From JAFNAG01 sp963824985 (GTDB taxonomy: Bacteria > Acidobacteriota > UBA6911): a DNA stretch of 64,000 nt. The notes under the pieces are model-generated. The model was not told the origin of the DNA. It saw nothing but the letters and a program-made list of their open reading frames with translations, and ran no database searches. Where the stretch lies: the NCBI GenBank assembly GCA_963824985.1, contig CAWGRQ010000024.1, positions 186,001-250,000 on the forward strand, given 5' to 3'. Shown one piece after another: positions 55,938 through 64,000 of this stretch; position 1 is the stretch's first letter; the number at the start of each line of letters is the position of its first letter. Both the position numbers and the translations under genes were made by a program.

Positions 55938-56783
55938 CTATCTTCGAAAGCTGATCTTGATCACGATCAGGGCTGCCAATCCCGAAATGACAAGCAGGAG
56001 TGTGTTTGGCTCCGGGATGCCGGGAATATCAGGTTCCGGGGAGACAGGAATCACCGGGGGCAAAATGGGCGTCAGATAGGGCTTGGTCCAATCCCGGTAG
56101 CTTACAATCTCGGGCGGCTTTAGCAGTATCGCCAATGCTCGTTCCGGATCCGGGGCAAATGCCAGATCCAGGTCAAGTTCTGGTATGGTTTCCACCGGAG
56201 CCAGTTCCTCCTCCGGCTCAATTGGCTCGTCAAAGACCACACTCGGCGGCTCTTCCGCTGCGACTGGTTCCTGAGGCGCCAGGGATATCCGGTTCCCGCA
56301 GCGCGCTCGAGCAAACATCCGCCCATCGGTAATCATCCGCTCGCCTGGCGTCAGCCTGACCCTATTCCTCGTCCAGAAAACCCTGTTGTCCCTCCGGTAG
56401 GACAAGTGGACCAGCTGAGCCTCTTGCAGTTCAACCATGCGGGCACCCGCTGCATTGAAATCGGAAAAGTGGGCAGCAACGACCGGGTCCAGCGCCACCT
56501 CCTGGAGCAAATCTGCGCGGTTCTGCACACCGCCGGGAACAATCGAATAGGGGAAAATAACGCGCCGGGCCTTCGCTTTGCGCGACACCGGAGCGTACGG
56601 TCTTGAAAAGGGAGTGGATACGAGGGCGGTCTGCAGGTGCCTCGCTTCGGGAGACATCCACTTCGGTTCTTCAAACAGTCCGGCCAACAGACAAAGGCCG
56701 ACGCCGATGAGGACCGTCGCCGGACGCGCCCGACGACGAATCCTCCTTCGTCGAAAATGGGTATGATTCGTTGTCTGCTCCAT
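55938..56783 (-). CDS. Membrane-anchored protein with PEP-CTERM-like C-terminus
   Basis: 281 residues. A very basic N-terminus (FRRRRIRRRARP) is followed by a membrane helix (ATVLIGVGLCLLAGLF). A middle domain contains YSIVPGGVQNRADLLQ and a FWTRNRVRLTPGE block. A long Pro/Glu/Val-rich stretch precedes the tail IPEPNTLLLVISGLAALIVI, which matches the PEP, hydrophobic helix, Arg-cluster layout (ending FRR) recognised by exosortases. No exosortase gene is in the window. The middle part resembles exported acidobacterial-type hypothetical proteins. It converges on the S26 peptidase gene. Confidence 0.6.
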   Translation of the reverse strand: MEQTTNHTHFRRRRIRRRARPATVLIGVGLCLLAGLFEEPKWMSPEARHLQTALVSTPFSRPYAPVSRKAKARRVIFPYSIVPGGVQNRADLLQEVALDPVVAAHFSDFNAAGARMVELQEAQLVHLSYRRDNRVFWTRNRVRLTPGERMITDGRMFARARCGNRISLAPQEPVAAEEPPSVVFDEPIEPEEELAPVETIPELDLDLAFAPDPERALAILLKPPEIVSYRDWTKPYLTPILPPVIPVSPEPDIPGIPEPNTLLLVISGLAALIVIKISFRR

Positions 56784-57022
56784 CGTCCTGAGTACTGCCC
56801 TCCGGCAACCTCGGCAGGTCGCCTGCGGCGTTACCGAGTCTGCCCGTTTCCGGCCCATGCATGTATCATGAGCGGGCAGATCCTCGCAATTGCGCCGGAC
56901 CGGGCAGAATCACCCTGCCGAAATCAACGCCCCGCGGCATTTCCCCTTGTGCGTCATCCGCATCCAGGCACACAGCGCCAAAGTGCGGCTTTCGCCTATT
57001 GTTCTCACCCCTCCATCGGCAC

Positions 57023-58030
57023 TTATCGACGTGAGATAGGAAATTGGTTATGGTTCGTCGGCGGAATTTGATCGGAATCCTGCTGCGCGGGATAGTGGCA
57101 CGCTGCCGCGCTCCAGAAGCGCTCGCCATTCCGTTCGACGACCTGCACCCGGCCGCCAATGGAAAGCTGTCGCAGTGCCTCCTCAACCTTCCCCGGCGAC
57201 CAGCATTCCAGCGTGCGTCGCAATTCATCCTCGCGCATGGGATGCCGGCTAAGGATGGCGACCGCAGCATCACCGGCGTTATCATAACCGGACAAGTCGA
57301 ATATCCCACCCGTGGGCGAAACAATGCGAGCCTGGCTGCCGAGGAGGGCGGCGGCTCGCTGAACTTCCGCATCGTCGGGACTCAAGACGAAGGGCTCGGC
57401 CGGCGGCCGGCTCGGAAGGTTGATGTGTACCTGGTCGGGCTGAATCAGCCGTAAGGCCGAAGCAATCTCCTCAAGGGCCGCGGCGCTGTCGTTGATCCCT
57501 TTCATTAACATCACTTCCACCCAAAGCCGGCCCCGATACTCGCGGCGGAAGGCGATCAATCCTTCAAGCAACAGCTCATAACTCAGTTCCGGCCAGGGGC
57601 GATTGATTTTGCGGTACAGCCCGGCGCTCCCCGCATCGAAGGAGGGCATCACGACATCAGCGGCCAGCAACTCCTTCCGCACGTCCGGGAGGTAGAGCAG
57701 CGAGCCGTTGGTAATGACCGCCACAGGAATTGTGGTCAGGCTCTTCACCTGCTCGATCAGCCACCCGATGCCCGAATGCAACGTCGTCTCTCCGGAACCG
57801 ACGAAGGTCACCCAGTCGATGGTGCCGGGCGCATGCCGGCGCAGCGCCTCCCGGACATCGGTCAGAATGCTTTCGCGGGGGAAATATTCGCGGCGCTCGT
57901 TCGTCAGCGGGACGCTGCGTCCGAGCTGGCAATAAACGCAATTCCAATTACAGATTTTCAGCGGCAACGGATCCACACCCAGCGATTGCCCCAATCTCCG
58001 TGATGGCAGAGGGCCAAAAACGAAACTCAT
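57023..58030 (-). CDS. Radical SAM protein of the wybutosine/ElP3-unrelated 'SPASM-less' type (DUF-associated)
   Basis: 335 residues starting MSFVFGPLPSRRLGQSLGVD. The cluster motif is CNWNCVYCQ, then FVGSGETTLHSGIGWLIEQV and VVMPSFDAG. The C-terminus has a winged-helix-like part (SRHPMREDELRRTLECW). FGPLPSRRLGxSLGVD at the N-terminus is typical of a widespread radical SAM family with no firm function. GGAGGA lies 9 nt before the ATG at 58030. Confidence 0.75.
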   Translation of the reverse strand: MSFVFGPLPSRRLGQSLGVDPLPLKICNWNCVYCQLGRSVPLTNERREYFPRESILTDVREALRRHAPGTIDWVTFVGSGETTLHSGIGWLIEQVKSLTTIPVAVITNGSLLYLPDVRKELLAADVVMPSFDAGSAGLYRKINRPWPELSYELLLEGLIAFRREYRGRLWVEVMLMKGINDSAAALEEIASALRLIQPDQVHINLPSRPPAEPFVLSPDDAEVQRAAALLGSQARIVSPTGGIFDLSGYDNAGDAAVAILSRHPMREDELRRTLECWSPGKVEEALRQLSIGGRVQVVERNGERFWSAAACHYPAQQDSDQIPPTNHNQFPISRR

Positions 58031-58231
58031 GTCGTGCATTCCTCCAATCAAGCCGTCGGCGAGGGCTTCAAACGATCCTCCTCCGATCAACTTGGCTCAT
58101 GCCGGTCTCAATATATCGCAGATTTCCGCCTGGCAACAGTGCATGCCTGCCCCTGCCCTTCCCGGCAGGAGGAGATATTGAGTCCCGCATAAGATAGTGA
58201 CAGAAATACGATTCCCAGCCCCGAAGAATGC

Positions 58232-58344
58232 TCCGCACCTAAAAATCAGGTGCGGAACAACTATAAGGGGCGAAAGAGAATAGCCCCGGGCGTGAGCCCG
58301 GGGTTTGGGGCAGGCGAAGAACGAGCCCTGAAGGGGCGACACAT
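58232..58344. repeat. Intergenic hairpin cluster in the 58031-58535 gap
   Basis: TCCGCACCT (58232-58240) pairs with AGGTGCGGA (58248-58256). CCCCGGGC (58284-58291) pairs with GCCCGGGG (58296-58303) around a GTGA tetraloop, followed by GAACGAGCCCTGAAGGGGCG. This resembles the widely dispersed CCCGGGC..GAGCCCGGGG repeats of environmental bacteria. No gene is seen in the 505-bp gap; a TATAAT at 58468-58473 may belong to the kinase promoter. Confidence 0.6.
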
Positions 58345-58535
58345 GAGGGGTGGAATAGTGTCAGCATAATATCTGATCCTCAATAATTCAGCGCCACCGG
58401 TTGACGGTCTCTACCGCTGCGGCTGCCCGAATTTCGAAAAGCAATGCTCCGACCTTCGAAGAGGGTTTATAATCGTTTTTCGGAAGAAGCGGGCCAAGAA
58501 ACCTGGAGCAGCCAGGGCCCGGGGGAAATGCCGGC

Positions 58536-59354
58536 ATGCCTGAGCCAAAGAGAAGACCAGCAAAGAAGCCTCCGCCGGCGGGCGGCGGCCCGAATCGCCC
58601 GGCCCAACAATCCCTTCCCGATGAAGTGCGCCTGAAACTCTGGCACGGAGGCCGTTCGAGATTGCTGAGCAAGCTGGCGGCTCCGGCCGCCCATGAAATC
58701 ATCAATCCGGTTTCAGCCGCCCTGAATCTGGCAGCTATAATGCTGAGCGGGCTCAAGAAAGACCAGCTTTCCGCGGACCGGGCGAAGGAATTCCGCGGCT
58801 ACCTCGCGCAGATCATCTCCGAATCCACCCGCGCGGGACGCATCGCTTCCGAACTGCTGGCACTGGCGCGGGATTCATATCGGGATCCTCGCCTTGCCGA
58901 CTTCAACGAAATCGTCGCCGGCGCTTTTTCGGTTTCATCCCACCGCTTCAAGATCGAAGACGTGGAATGCACCCTCATCCTGGCGCAGCACCTCCCCCCG
59001 ATCCGGTGCGATGCTGTCCGGATGCAGGAGGCCGTGTTGAATCTGCTTGCAAATGCGGTCGAAGCGGTGGCGGGCCGCCCAGAGCGGCGGGTGCAGATCA
59101 TGACCCGGCGCCGCGAAGATGCCCGGGGCGTAATTCTGGAAATTGCGGACTCCGGCCCCGGAGTGCCCCGGAAACACATGTCACAGATATTCGATCCATG
59201 GTTCACTACCAGCGATCGACCTGAGAATCTGGGTCTGGGCCTGACGGTCGCCCGCGGTATCGTGGAAACATGCGGCGGCTTCCTGGAGTTGGCGGGTGAG
59301 CAACAGGCCGGCGCCACTTTCAGGCTGGCGCTGCCCGCAGAGGATGGACGATGA
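58536..59354 (+). CDS. Histidine kinase (NtrB-like, no sensor domain)
   Basis: 272 residues with an H-box APAAHEIINPVSAALNL (His53), N-box LLANAVEAV, G1 ADSGPGVP and G2 LGLGLTVARG. There is no membrane segment and no PAS domain before the H-box, only a basic, Pro-rich N-terminus, so its input must come from a partner. The stop overlaps the start of the response regulator (ATGA). Confidence 0.88.
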   Translation: MPEPKRRPAKKPPPAGGGPNRPAQQSLPDEVRLKLWHGGRSRLLSKLAAPAAHEIINPVSAALNLAAIMLSGLKKDQLSADRAKEFRGYLAQIISESTRAGRIASELLALARDSYRDPRLADFNEIVAGAFSVSSHRFKIEDVECTLILAQHLPPIRCDAVRMQEAVLNLLANAVEAVAGRPERRVQIMTRRREDARGVILEIADSGPGVPRKHMSQIFDPWFTTSDRPENLGLGLTVARGIVETCGGFLELAGEQQAGATFRLALPAEDGR

Positions 59355-60743
59355 ACAGGTATTGGGAAATTCTCGTCGCCGACGACGAGGAGGCAATGCG
59401 CGGTTCGCTGGCCGCGTGGTTGACCGAGGATGGCTACCAGGTGGATGCGGCGGCCTCGGGGCGCGAAGCGGTCGAGATGGCCCGCCGCAAGGAGTATGCA
59501 ATCTGCTTTCTTGACCTGAAAATGCCGGGGGGCATGGACGGCATTCAAGCAATGATGGAAATCCGCAAGGTCCACCCGGAGGCTTCCATCATCATCATTA
59601 CTGCATACGCCACGGTCGACACCGCCATCAGTGCCATGAAGGAGGGCGCCCAGGAATATATCGTCAAGCCGTTCAATCCGGAGGAAATCTCGCTGCTCGT
59701 GCGCAGGATCATAAGCATCAAAAACCTGCAGCGGGAAAACATCATTCTGCGCAAGAGACTCACCCGTCAATACAGCTTCCACGACATCATCAGCAAAAAC
59801 TCGAAGATGCACGAGATTTTCGAATTGATTCGCGAAGTGGCGAGCTTGCGCAGCACAGTTCTGGTCGAGGGGGAAAGCGGCACGGGAAAAGAATTGATCG
59901 CCAGGGCAATCCACTACTCCGGGGATCGCGCGTCCAAGCCGTTCATCGGGGTTTCCTGTGCGGCGCTGGCGGAGACCCTGCTGGAATCCGAGATGTTCGG
60001 CCACGAAAAGGGCTCATTCACGGGAGCGGCGGCCCAGAAGAAGGGAAAATTCGAATTGGCCGACGGCGGCACTATTTTCCTCGATGAGATCGGGGACATT
60101 TCGCCGAAGCTGCAGATGGACCTGTTGCGTGTGATCCAGGAGCGGTGCTTCTACCGGGTGGGGGGGTGGAAAGAAATTCGCGTCGATGTCCGGGTCATCG
60201 CCGCCACCAACGTGAACCTCCAGGAAGCGGTCGTTCACGGAAAGTTCCGGGACGATTTGTTCTACCGTCTCAACGTGATCAACATCCGAATTCCACCGTT
60301 GCGGGCGCGCCGCGAGGATGTACCTCTGCTGGCGCGCAGCTTCATCGAGAGACTCTCGCCCGAACTGGGCAAACAGGTTGCGGACATCAGCGAAGACGCC
60401 CTCAAATCTCTGCTCGATTATGATTGGCCGGGCAACGTTACACGAACTCGAAAACGCCATCGAACGCGCCATCGTCACCTGCAAGACAAAGGCGCTCACC
60501 GGTGAAGATTTCGCCTTCCTCAAGCCGGGCCACATGGAGAAACAAAGCTGGGCCGTGCCGCCCAACCTGACGCTGCGGGAGGTGGAGAAGGAGGTAATTC
60601 AGGCCACCCTGCAGCGCACCCAGTGGAATATCAAGAAAGCCGCTCAGCTGTTGGGAATCGACCGATCGACACTTTATGACAAGATAAAGAGATTCAATCT
60701 GGCGGGCGATTCCGGCCCCCGGACTTCCGGCATCGACGAATAG
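59351..60743 (+). CDS. NtrC-family sigma-54-dependent response regulator, one frameshift
   Basis: About 463 residues when corrected. Receiver domain with ADDEEAM and phospho-acceptor Asp in FLDLKMPGGMDG; AAA+ domain with GESGTGKE, the sigma-54 contact loop EKGSFTGA, GGTIFLDEIGDI; Fis-type HTH (WNIKKAAQLLGIDRSTLYDKI). The frame breaks near 60440: WPGNV must shift to HELENAIERA. Together with the kinase it should switch on RpoN-dependent promoters; targets are unknown. Confidence 0.86.
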
Positions 60744-60796
60744 AAGCACCAACTTGCATCGTCCGCCGGAATTCGCTCAGCACGGACAGTTTTGGG

Positions 60797-60857
60797 GACA
60801 CGAAAGAACGCGGTTGAACACGGATCGGTTCCGTGTTCATCCGCGTTCTTTCGTGTC
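60797..60857. repeat. Near-perfect 28-bp hairpin (GACACGAAAGAACGCGG family)
   Basis: The 28-nt arms at 60797-60824 and 60830-60857 are reverse complements with one mismatch around a 5-nt loop (TCGGT). It lies after the NtrC gene in the short gap before the hydrogenase operon and may end transcription from both sides. Wording is related to the repeats at 1310 and 38120. Confidence 0.75.
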
Positions 60858-61001
60858 TCGAGATGGCTTGCGAACCTTTCTTCATGAAAAATGCGGGGTA
60901 TGGGGCAGACGGTTAACGGACCGGGGAGGGGCGGGCAGTTCCAATCCGGGGCGGGGAGCAAGCCGGCCTCCCGCCCATACGGATGAGCCAGGAGGGGGAG
61001 C

Positions 61002-62510
61002 TCATCCGGCATCCTGATGAATGATCCCTTCGCCATCGCGCTGCACGGTCCTGACCACCTTTCCGTTCGGACCGCGCACGATCACAGCCATCGGCATGCT
61101 TCCAGGCAGCGAGTGCGTCGCACAGCCGTTACAGGGATCATAGGCGCGAAAGGCCATTTCTATCCTGTTCAGCAGGCCATCCGTGATGTTCCCCTCGGTG
61201 ATCATTTCTTTGGCAGCCCTGTCCACGCTCATGGCGATGCGCGCCGCATTGTTCTGGGTGGCAACGATCAGGTTGGCCTTGCGGATCCGGCCCTGCTCAT
61301 CGGTCTGGTAGTGATGAACGAGAGTGCCGCGGGGGGCTTCCACGACGCCGATGCCTTCCTGAGGCACGGCGGTGGGCAGAGTGCGCACGTTGTCATCCGT
61401 AATGCCGGGATCATCCGCCAGTTCCTGCATTCGTTCCGCGGCGTAGAGCAACTCGATGACCCGGGCCCAGTGATTTGCCAGCGTGTGATGCACCGGTTTG
61501 CCGCCGAGCATGGAAACGTACTTCTGATAGGCGTGGTTTGCCAGAGGCGTCGCCATCCCCTCGGCCGCATTCAGGCGGGCCAGCGGCGCCACGCAATAGA
61601 CACCACTGTCCTCTCCATCCACAAACCCCTTCCAGCCTTTGGCCTTCAGGTAACAAAACTTCATGTAACTCCAGGGCTCCACATGTTCGGCTACATGGTC
61701 GAGATACTCGCTCCCCTTGAACTTCGCCCATTCCACGCCGTCGGGAGATACCACACGGAGAGCGCCATCGTAGAAGTTCACGTGGTTGTTGTCATCCACC
61801 ATCCCCATGTAGTGGGTACGGTGGGTGAAGGCGTCCGAGAGGATCATGTCCAGGTATGCCGAGTTCTTGAGGACCAGGTCTTCAAACACCTGCAGGGTGA
61901 ATTCGGCGAATGCAATCGCCTCGGTGGCTACAGCCTGGAATTCCCTCTGGTCATCACGGGTTACCGGCTTCGCAACCCCCCCGGGGAGTCCGAACACAGG
62001 ATGAATGACCTTCCCCCCGGTCAGAGTGATCAGGCCGCGCAGCTTCCGGCGAATATCAATCACCCGCTTCCCCGTCTCGAGTCCGACCCTGGCGATAACC
62101 CCCAGGACATTTCTCTCGGCCGCGGGTGCATCAGGTCCGACGACGAAGTCTGGCCCGCCAAGAAAATAAAAATGGAGCGCGTGATCTTCTACCATAAATG
62201 CGCTGTAGACCAATTCCCGGATCTTGCGCGCGGCAGGTGGTGGGGTAACCTGGTACAGGCTGTCGAGCGCCTTGGTTCCGGCCATGTGATGGGCCATCGG
62301 GCAGACACCGCAGATCCGCGAGGTGATTTGCGGCATATCTTCCGCCAGCCTCCCTTCGGCGAATTTTTCGAATCCCCTGAGCTCGGGCACCTGAAAGAAC
62401 GCCCGATCAACCCCGCCCTCCTCGTTCAGGAGGATGTCTATCTTGCCGTGACCTTCCAGGCGGGTAATGGGATCAATCGTGATTCTCCTCCGATTCAGAT
62501 TGTCGGACAT
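61002..62510 (-). CDS. mvhA: [NiFe] hydrogenase large subunit, group 3c (MvhA-like)
   Basis: 502 residues. Ni ligands are in RICGVCPMAHH (near residue 65) and DPCNGCATH near the C-terminus, followed by a tail of about 40 residues that a maturation protease may remove. ITRLEGHGKIDI and the AYLDMILSD region fit soluble F420-non-reducing hydrogenases. It splits H2 and passes electrons to MvhG and MvhD. A stem GGATGAGC/GCTCATCC overlaps the stop codon. Confidence 0.9.
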   Translation of the reverse strand: MSDNLNRRRITIDPITRLEGHGKIDILLNEEGGVDRAFFQVPELRGFEKFAEGRLAEDMPQITSRICGVCPMAHHMAGTKALDSLYQVTPPPAARKIRELVYSAFMVEDHALHFYFLGGPDFVVGPDAPAAERNVLGVIARVGLETGKRVIDIRRKLRGLITLTGGKVIHPVFGLPGGVAKPVTRDDQREFQAVATEAIAFAEFTLQVFEDLVLKNSAYLDMILSDAFTHRTHYMGMVDDNNHVNFYDGALRVVSPDGVEWAKFKGSEYLDHVAEHVEPWSYMKFCYLKAKGWKGFVDGEDSGVYCVAPLARLNAAEGMATPLANHAYQKYVSMLGGKPVHHTLANHWARVIELLYAAERMQELADDPGITDDNVRTLPTAVPQEGIGVVEAPRGTLVHHYQTDEQGRIRKANLIVATQNNAARIAMSVDRAAKEMITEGNITDGLLNRIEMAFRAYDPCNGCATHSLPGSMPMAVIVRGPNGKVVRTVQRDGEGIIHQDAG

Positions 62511-62511
62511 C

Positions 62512-63486
62512 TCAGATCACCTCCGATCTCTTCCGGTGCAAGGGAGAAGCTGGCAGGCTGTAGCGATAAAGCGTACCTACTGGATCGGGAATCTGCGCCA
62601 TAATCCTGTCGATTTCGGCCGCGTCGTTGCTGTCCACGCTTGAAGCCAGGGCGGAGAGGGTTTTGCTGCCGAAATCCCGGACCCGGCTGGTCGGCCCAAA
62701 ACAGCCGGTGCAAGGCATGTTTCCTCGGGGACACTTCGCTTCGCAGCCGCCGCGCGTGGCCGAACCGAGGCACAGCAATCCCTGGGCCAGCAGGCACTTT
62801 TCGCCGTCGATCAGGATTTGATGGGGTCGTTTCCACTCTTTGATGGCCAGCTGCTCCGGCCGCGTATCTTTGCGCGGACACTCCTCGCAAAGAGCCGTGT
62901 CGGGAGCCAGGACTGCTCCCCGCGCGGGGAGGTTTCCGCTCAGCAAGGTCTGAACGGCCTTGAGCAGGATGTTCGGGGTCGGCGGACAGCCGGGAACGAA
63001 ATAATCGACAGGTACCGTCTGCCCCAGAGTTTTTACCGTGTCGAACAGGGTCGGCAGGGTAATGCTGCGGCCATGACTTTCGTACTCCGTCCGGGGGGTC
63101 GTGCCGGCGGGATTGACCGTGCTCGGCGCCTCGCGATACACGGCCTGCAGCAGCGCTTCCCGGTTCCAGAGGTTGGCCAGGCCGGGCACTCCGCCGAGCT
63201 GCGCGCAGGCGCCAAAGGCAATCATCAACTGCGACTTTCTGCGCAGCAGGTGGGCCATCTCTTCCTGCTCGGTAGTCCGCACGGCTCCATTGACGAACGC
63301 CGCCAGGATGGTTCCGTCCGCCATGGCCTCAATATCCTTGCGCTTGAAGTCGAGGGCCACCGGCCAGAACACGATATCGACGGCCGCCACGACATCGAGA
63401 ATTTTCTCGTCCAGGTCGACGACGGTCTCTTCACAGCCGCCGCAGGAAGCGCACCAATAAAACGCCACTTTCGGTTTTTCGCTCAT
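62512..63486 (-). CDS. mvhG: [NiFe] hydrogenase small subunit (MvhG-like)
   Basis: 324 residues holding the electron-relay iron-sulfur clusters. CASCGGCEETVVD at the N-terminus, FGACAQLGGVPG and PGCPPTPNILL bind the proximal cluster; CEECPRK, CLGSATRGGCEAKC and CTGCFGP bind the medial and distal clusters. No Tat signal is present, so the enzyme is cytoplasmic. ATGA overlap with the mvhD stop upstream; mvhA follows 1 bp after its stop. Confidence 0.9.
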   Translation of the reverse strand: MSEKPKVAFYWCASCGGCEETVVDLDEKILDVVAAVDIVFWPVALDFKRKDIEAMADGTILAAFVNGAVRTTEQEEMAHLLRRKSQLMIAFGACAQLGGVPGLANLWNREALLQAVYREAPSTVNPAGTTPRTEYESHGRSITLPTLFDTVKTLGQTVPVDYFVPGCPPTPNILLKAVQTLLSGNLPARGAVLAPDTALCEECPRKDTRPEQLAIKEWKRPHQILIDGEKCLLAQGLLCLGSATRGGCEAKCPRGNMPCTGCFGPTSRVRDFGSKTLSALASSVDSNDAAEIDRIMAQIPDPVGTLYRYSLPASPLHRKRSEVI

Positions 63487-63932
63487 CGGACCCCAACCTC
63501 CTCGCGCAATTCCGCCTTTTCGGCCGGCCGCAAGGGACCAAGGGCGCGTATCTTTTCCGTCATGTCATTCATCGTGGTCCGAAGCCGGTCCGCTTCGGCC
63601 GCCGAAATCCACTCGAGACGGAAACGGTCGTCCTCGATGCCCATTTCATTCAGAACGCGCTTCAGCAGTTGAACCCGCCGCAGCGTCTTGTAGTTGCCTT
63701 CCTGATAATGGCAATCCCCGGGGTGGCAGCCGCCGATCAGCACGCCATCGGCCCCTTTGGCGAAGGCCTCGATGATGAACTGCGGGTCGATCCGCCCCGA
63801 GCACATCAGGCGCACCACACGCGCGTTCGGGGCATACTTCATCCGCGAGATTCCGGCCGAGTCCGCGGCCATGTACGTGCACCAGTTACAGAAGAAGGCG
63901 ACGATCTTCGGTTCGAACGGTTGATCAGGCAT
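63483..63932 (-). CDS. mvhD: Methyl-viologen-reducing hydrogenase delta subunit (MvhD-like)
   Basis: 149 residues with the 2Fe-2S cysteines in FFCNWCTYMAADSAG, LMCSGRID and GGCHPGDCHY. MvhD links the hydrogenase to heterodisulfide-reductase-type flavoproteins that bifurcate electrons. The start at 63932 (MPDQPFEPKI) overlaps the stop of the upstream gene by 8 bp; the longer frame has no support. Confidence 0.88.
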   Translation of the reverse strand: MPDQPFEPKIVAFFCNWCTYMAADSAGISRMKYAPNARVVRLMCSGRIDPQFIIEAFAKGADGVLIGGCHPGDCHYQEGNYKTLRRVQLLKRVLNEMGIEDDRFRLEWISAAEADRLRTTMNDMTEKIRALGPLRPAEKAELREEVGVR

Positions 63933-64000
63933 AGTCAAGTACCCCCTCGATTTCCTCGAAAATCTGCTCATCCTCGAACAGGTTCTGGCGGAGAGAGCCG
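63925..64000 (-). CDS. C-terminal end of an upstream gene, probably an HdrA-like subunit (partial)
   Basis: Only 24 codons are visible, ending FEDEQIFEEIEGVLDYA and stop. The overlap with mvhD and the usual hdrA-mvhD order suggest an HdrA-type flavoprotein or other Hdr subunit. The fragment is too short to identify by itself. Confidence 0.4.
   Translation of the reverse strand, partial: GSLRQNLFEDEQIFEEIEGVLDYA

Overview
The window is bacterial chromosome of moderately high GC. Most genes have good Shine-Dalgarno sites, many neighbours overlap as ATGA, and palindromic repeats sit between genes. Gene content suggests a Gram-negative, didermic bacterium: lolA, lspA, rseP, a DsbA-like protein and a PEP-CTERM-like tail. 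The style is that of Acidobacteriota or a neighbouring phylum (secreted M14 peptidases, a Ser/Thr kinase with an FGE ectodomain, BlaI/M56, many MITE/REP-like palindromes). This taxonomic guess comes from gene content only. No complete rRNA, tRNA or CRISPR array was seen.

Layout. 0-7 kb: lolA and lspA on the minus strand, then a protein-quality-control block on the plus strand: two Hsp20 genes with near-identical promoters, clpB (two frameshifts), htpX and grpE. 7-14 kb: an ECF-like sigma factor with its zinc-finger anti-sigma factor, a lone nuoF, an HDAC-family hydrolase, a MEMO-family protein, and yebC-ruvC. 14.6-21 kb: pyrE-truA, then uppS-cdsA-dxr-rseP, an isoprenoid/phospholipid/envelope operon carrying a MITE exactly at the cdsA stop codon, then a STAS/RsbW-type switch pair. 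21.7-27.5 kb: a DRTGG-domain ATPase, rpiB, a fused E1 alpha-beta dehydrogenase, a flavodoxin-fold oxidoreductase and a DsbA-like protein. 28-34 kb: two secreted M14-fold proteins (one apparently catalytically dead), a CBS protein, an ACT protein, and a membrane-anchored redoxin with an in-frame UGA exactly at the peroxidatic cysteine. 34-37 kb: blaI and an M56 protease fused to a long helical-repeat region.

37-41.6 kb is accessory DNA: gene fragments, an IS91-like remnant, the 3' end of a tmRNA/tRNA-like gene, an AbrB-Doc toxin-antitoxin pair and an intact DDE transposase. 41.6-47.1 kb holds a pyruvate dehydrogenase E1-E2-E3 operon with about ten single-base indels. 47.2-50.2 kb holds the remains of a diversity-generating retroelement (DGR): a zinc-ribbon/Ser-Thr kinase/FGE target protein with a variable-region-like C-terminus, Avd, and a reverse transcriptase cut off after its N-terminal part. 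No template repeat was found.

50.5-64 kb: aqpZ, an exported amidohydrolase, a 34-codon dapB fragment overlapping dapD, and a compact RiPP-type cluster (PqqD, radical SAM/SPASM enzyme, a 56-residue cysteine-containing candidate precursor, an S26-type peptidase). Next are a PEP-CTERM-like protein, another radical SAM protein, a histidine kinase/NtrC pair, and the start of an MvhADG-type [NiFe] hydrogenase operon entering from an Hdr-like gene at the right edge.

The most interesting items are the DGR remnant on a receptor kinase, the candidate selenoprotein with a SECIS-like hairpin, the small RiPP cluster, the active/inactive M14 pair and the MITE that replaced a TAA stop with TAG. Numerous single-base indels, mostly in homopolymers, mean part of the gene breakage may be sequencing error.
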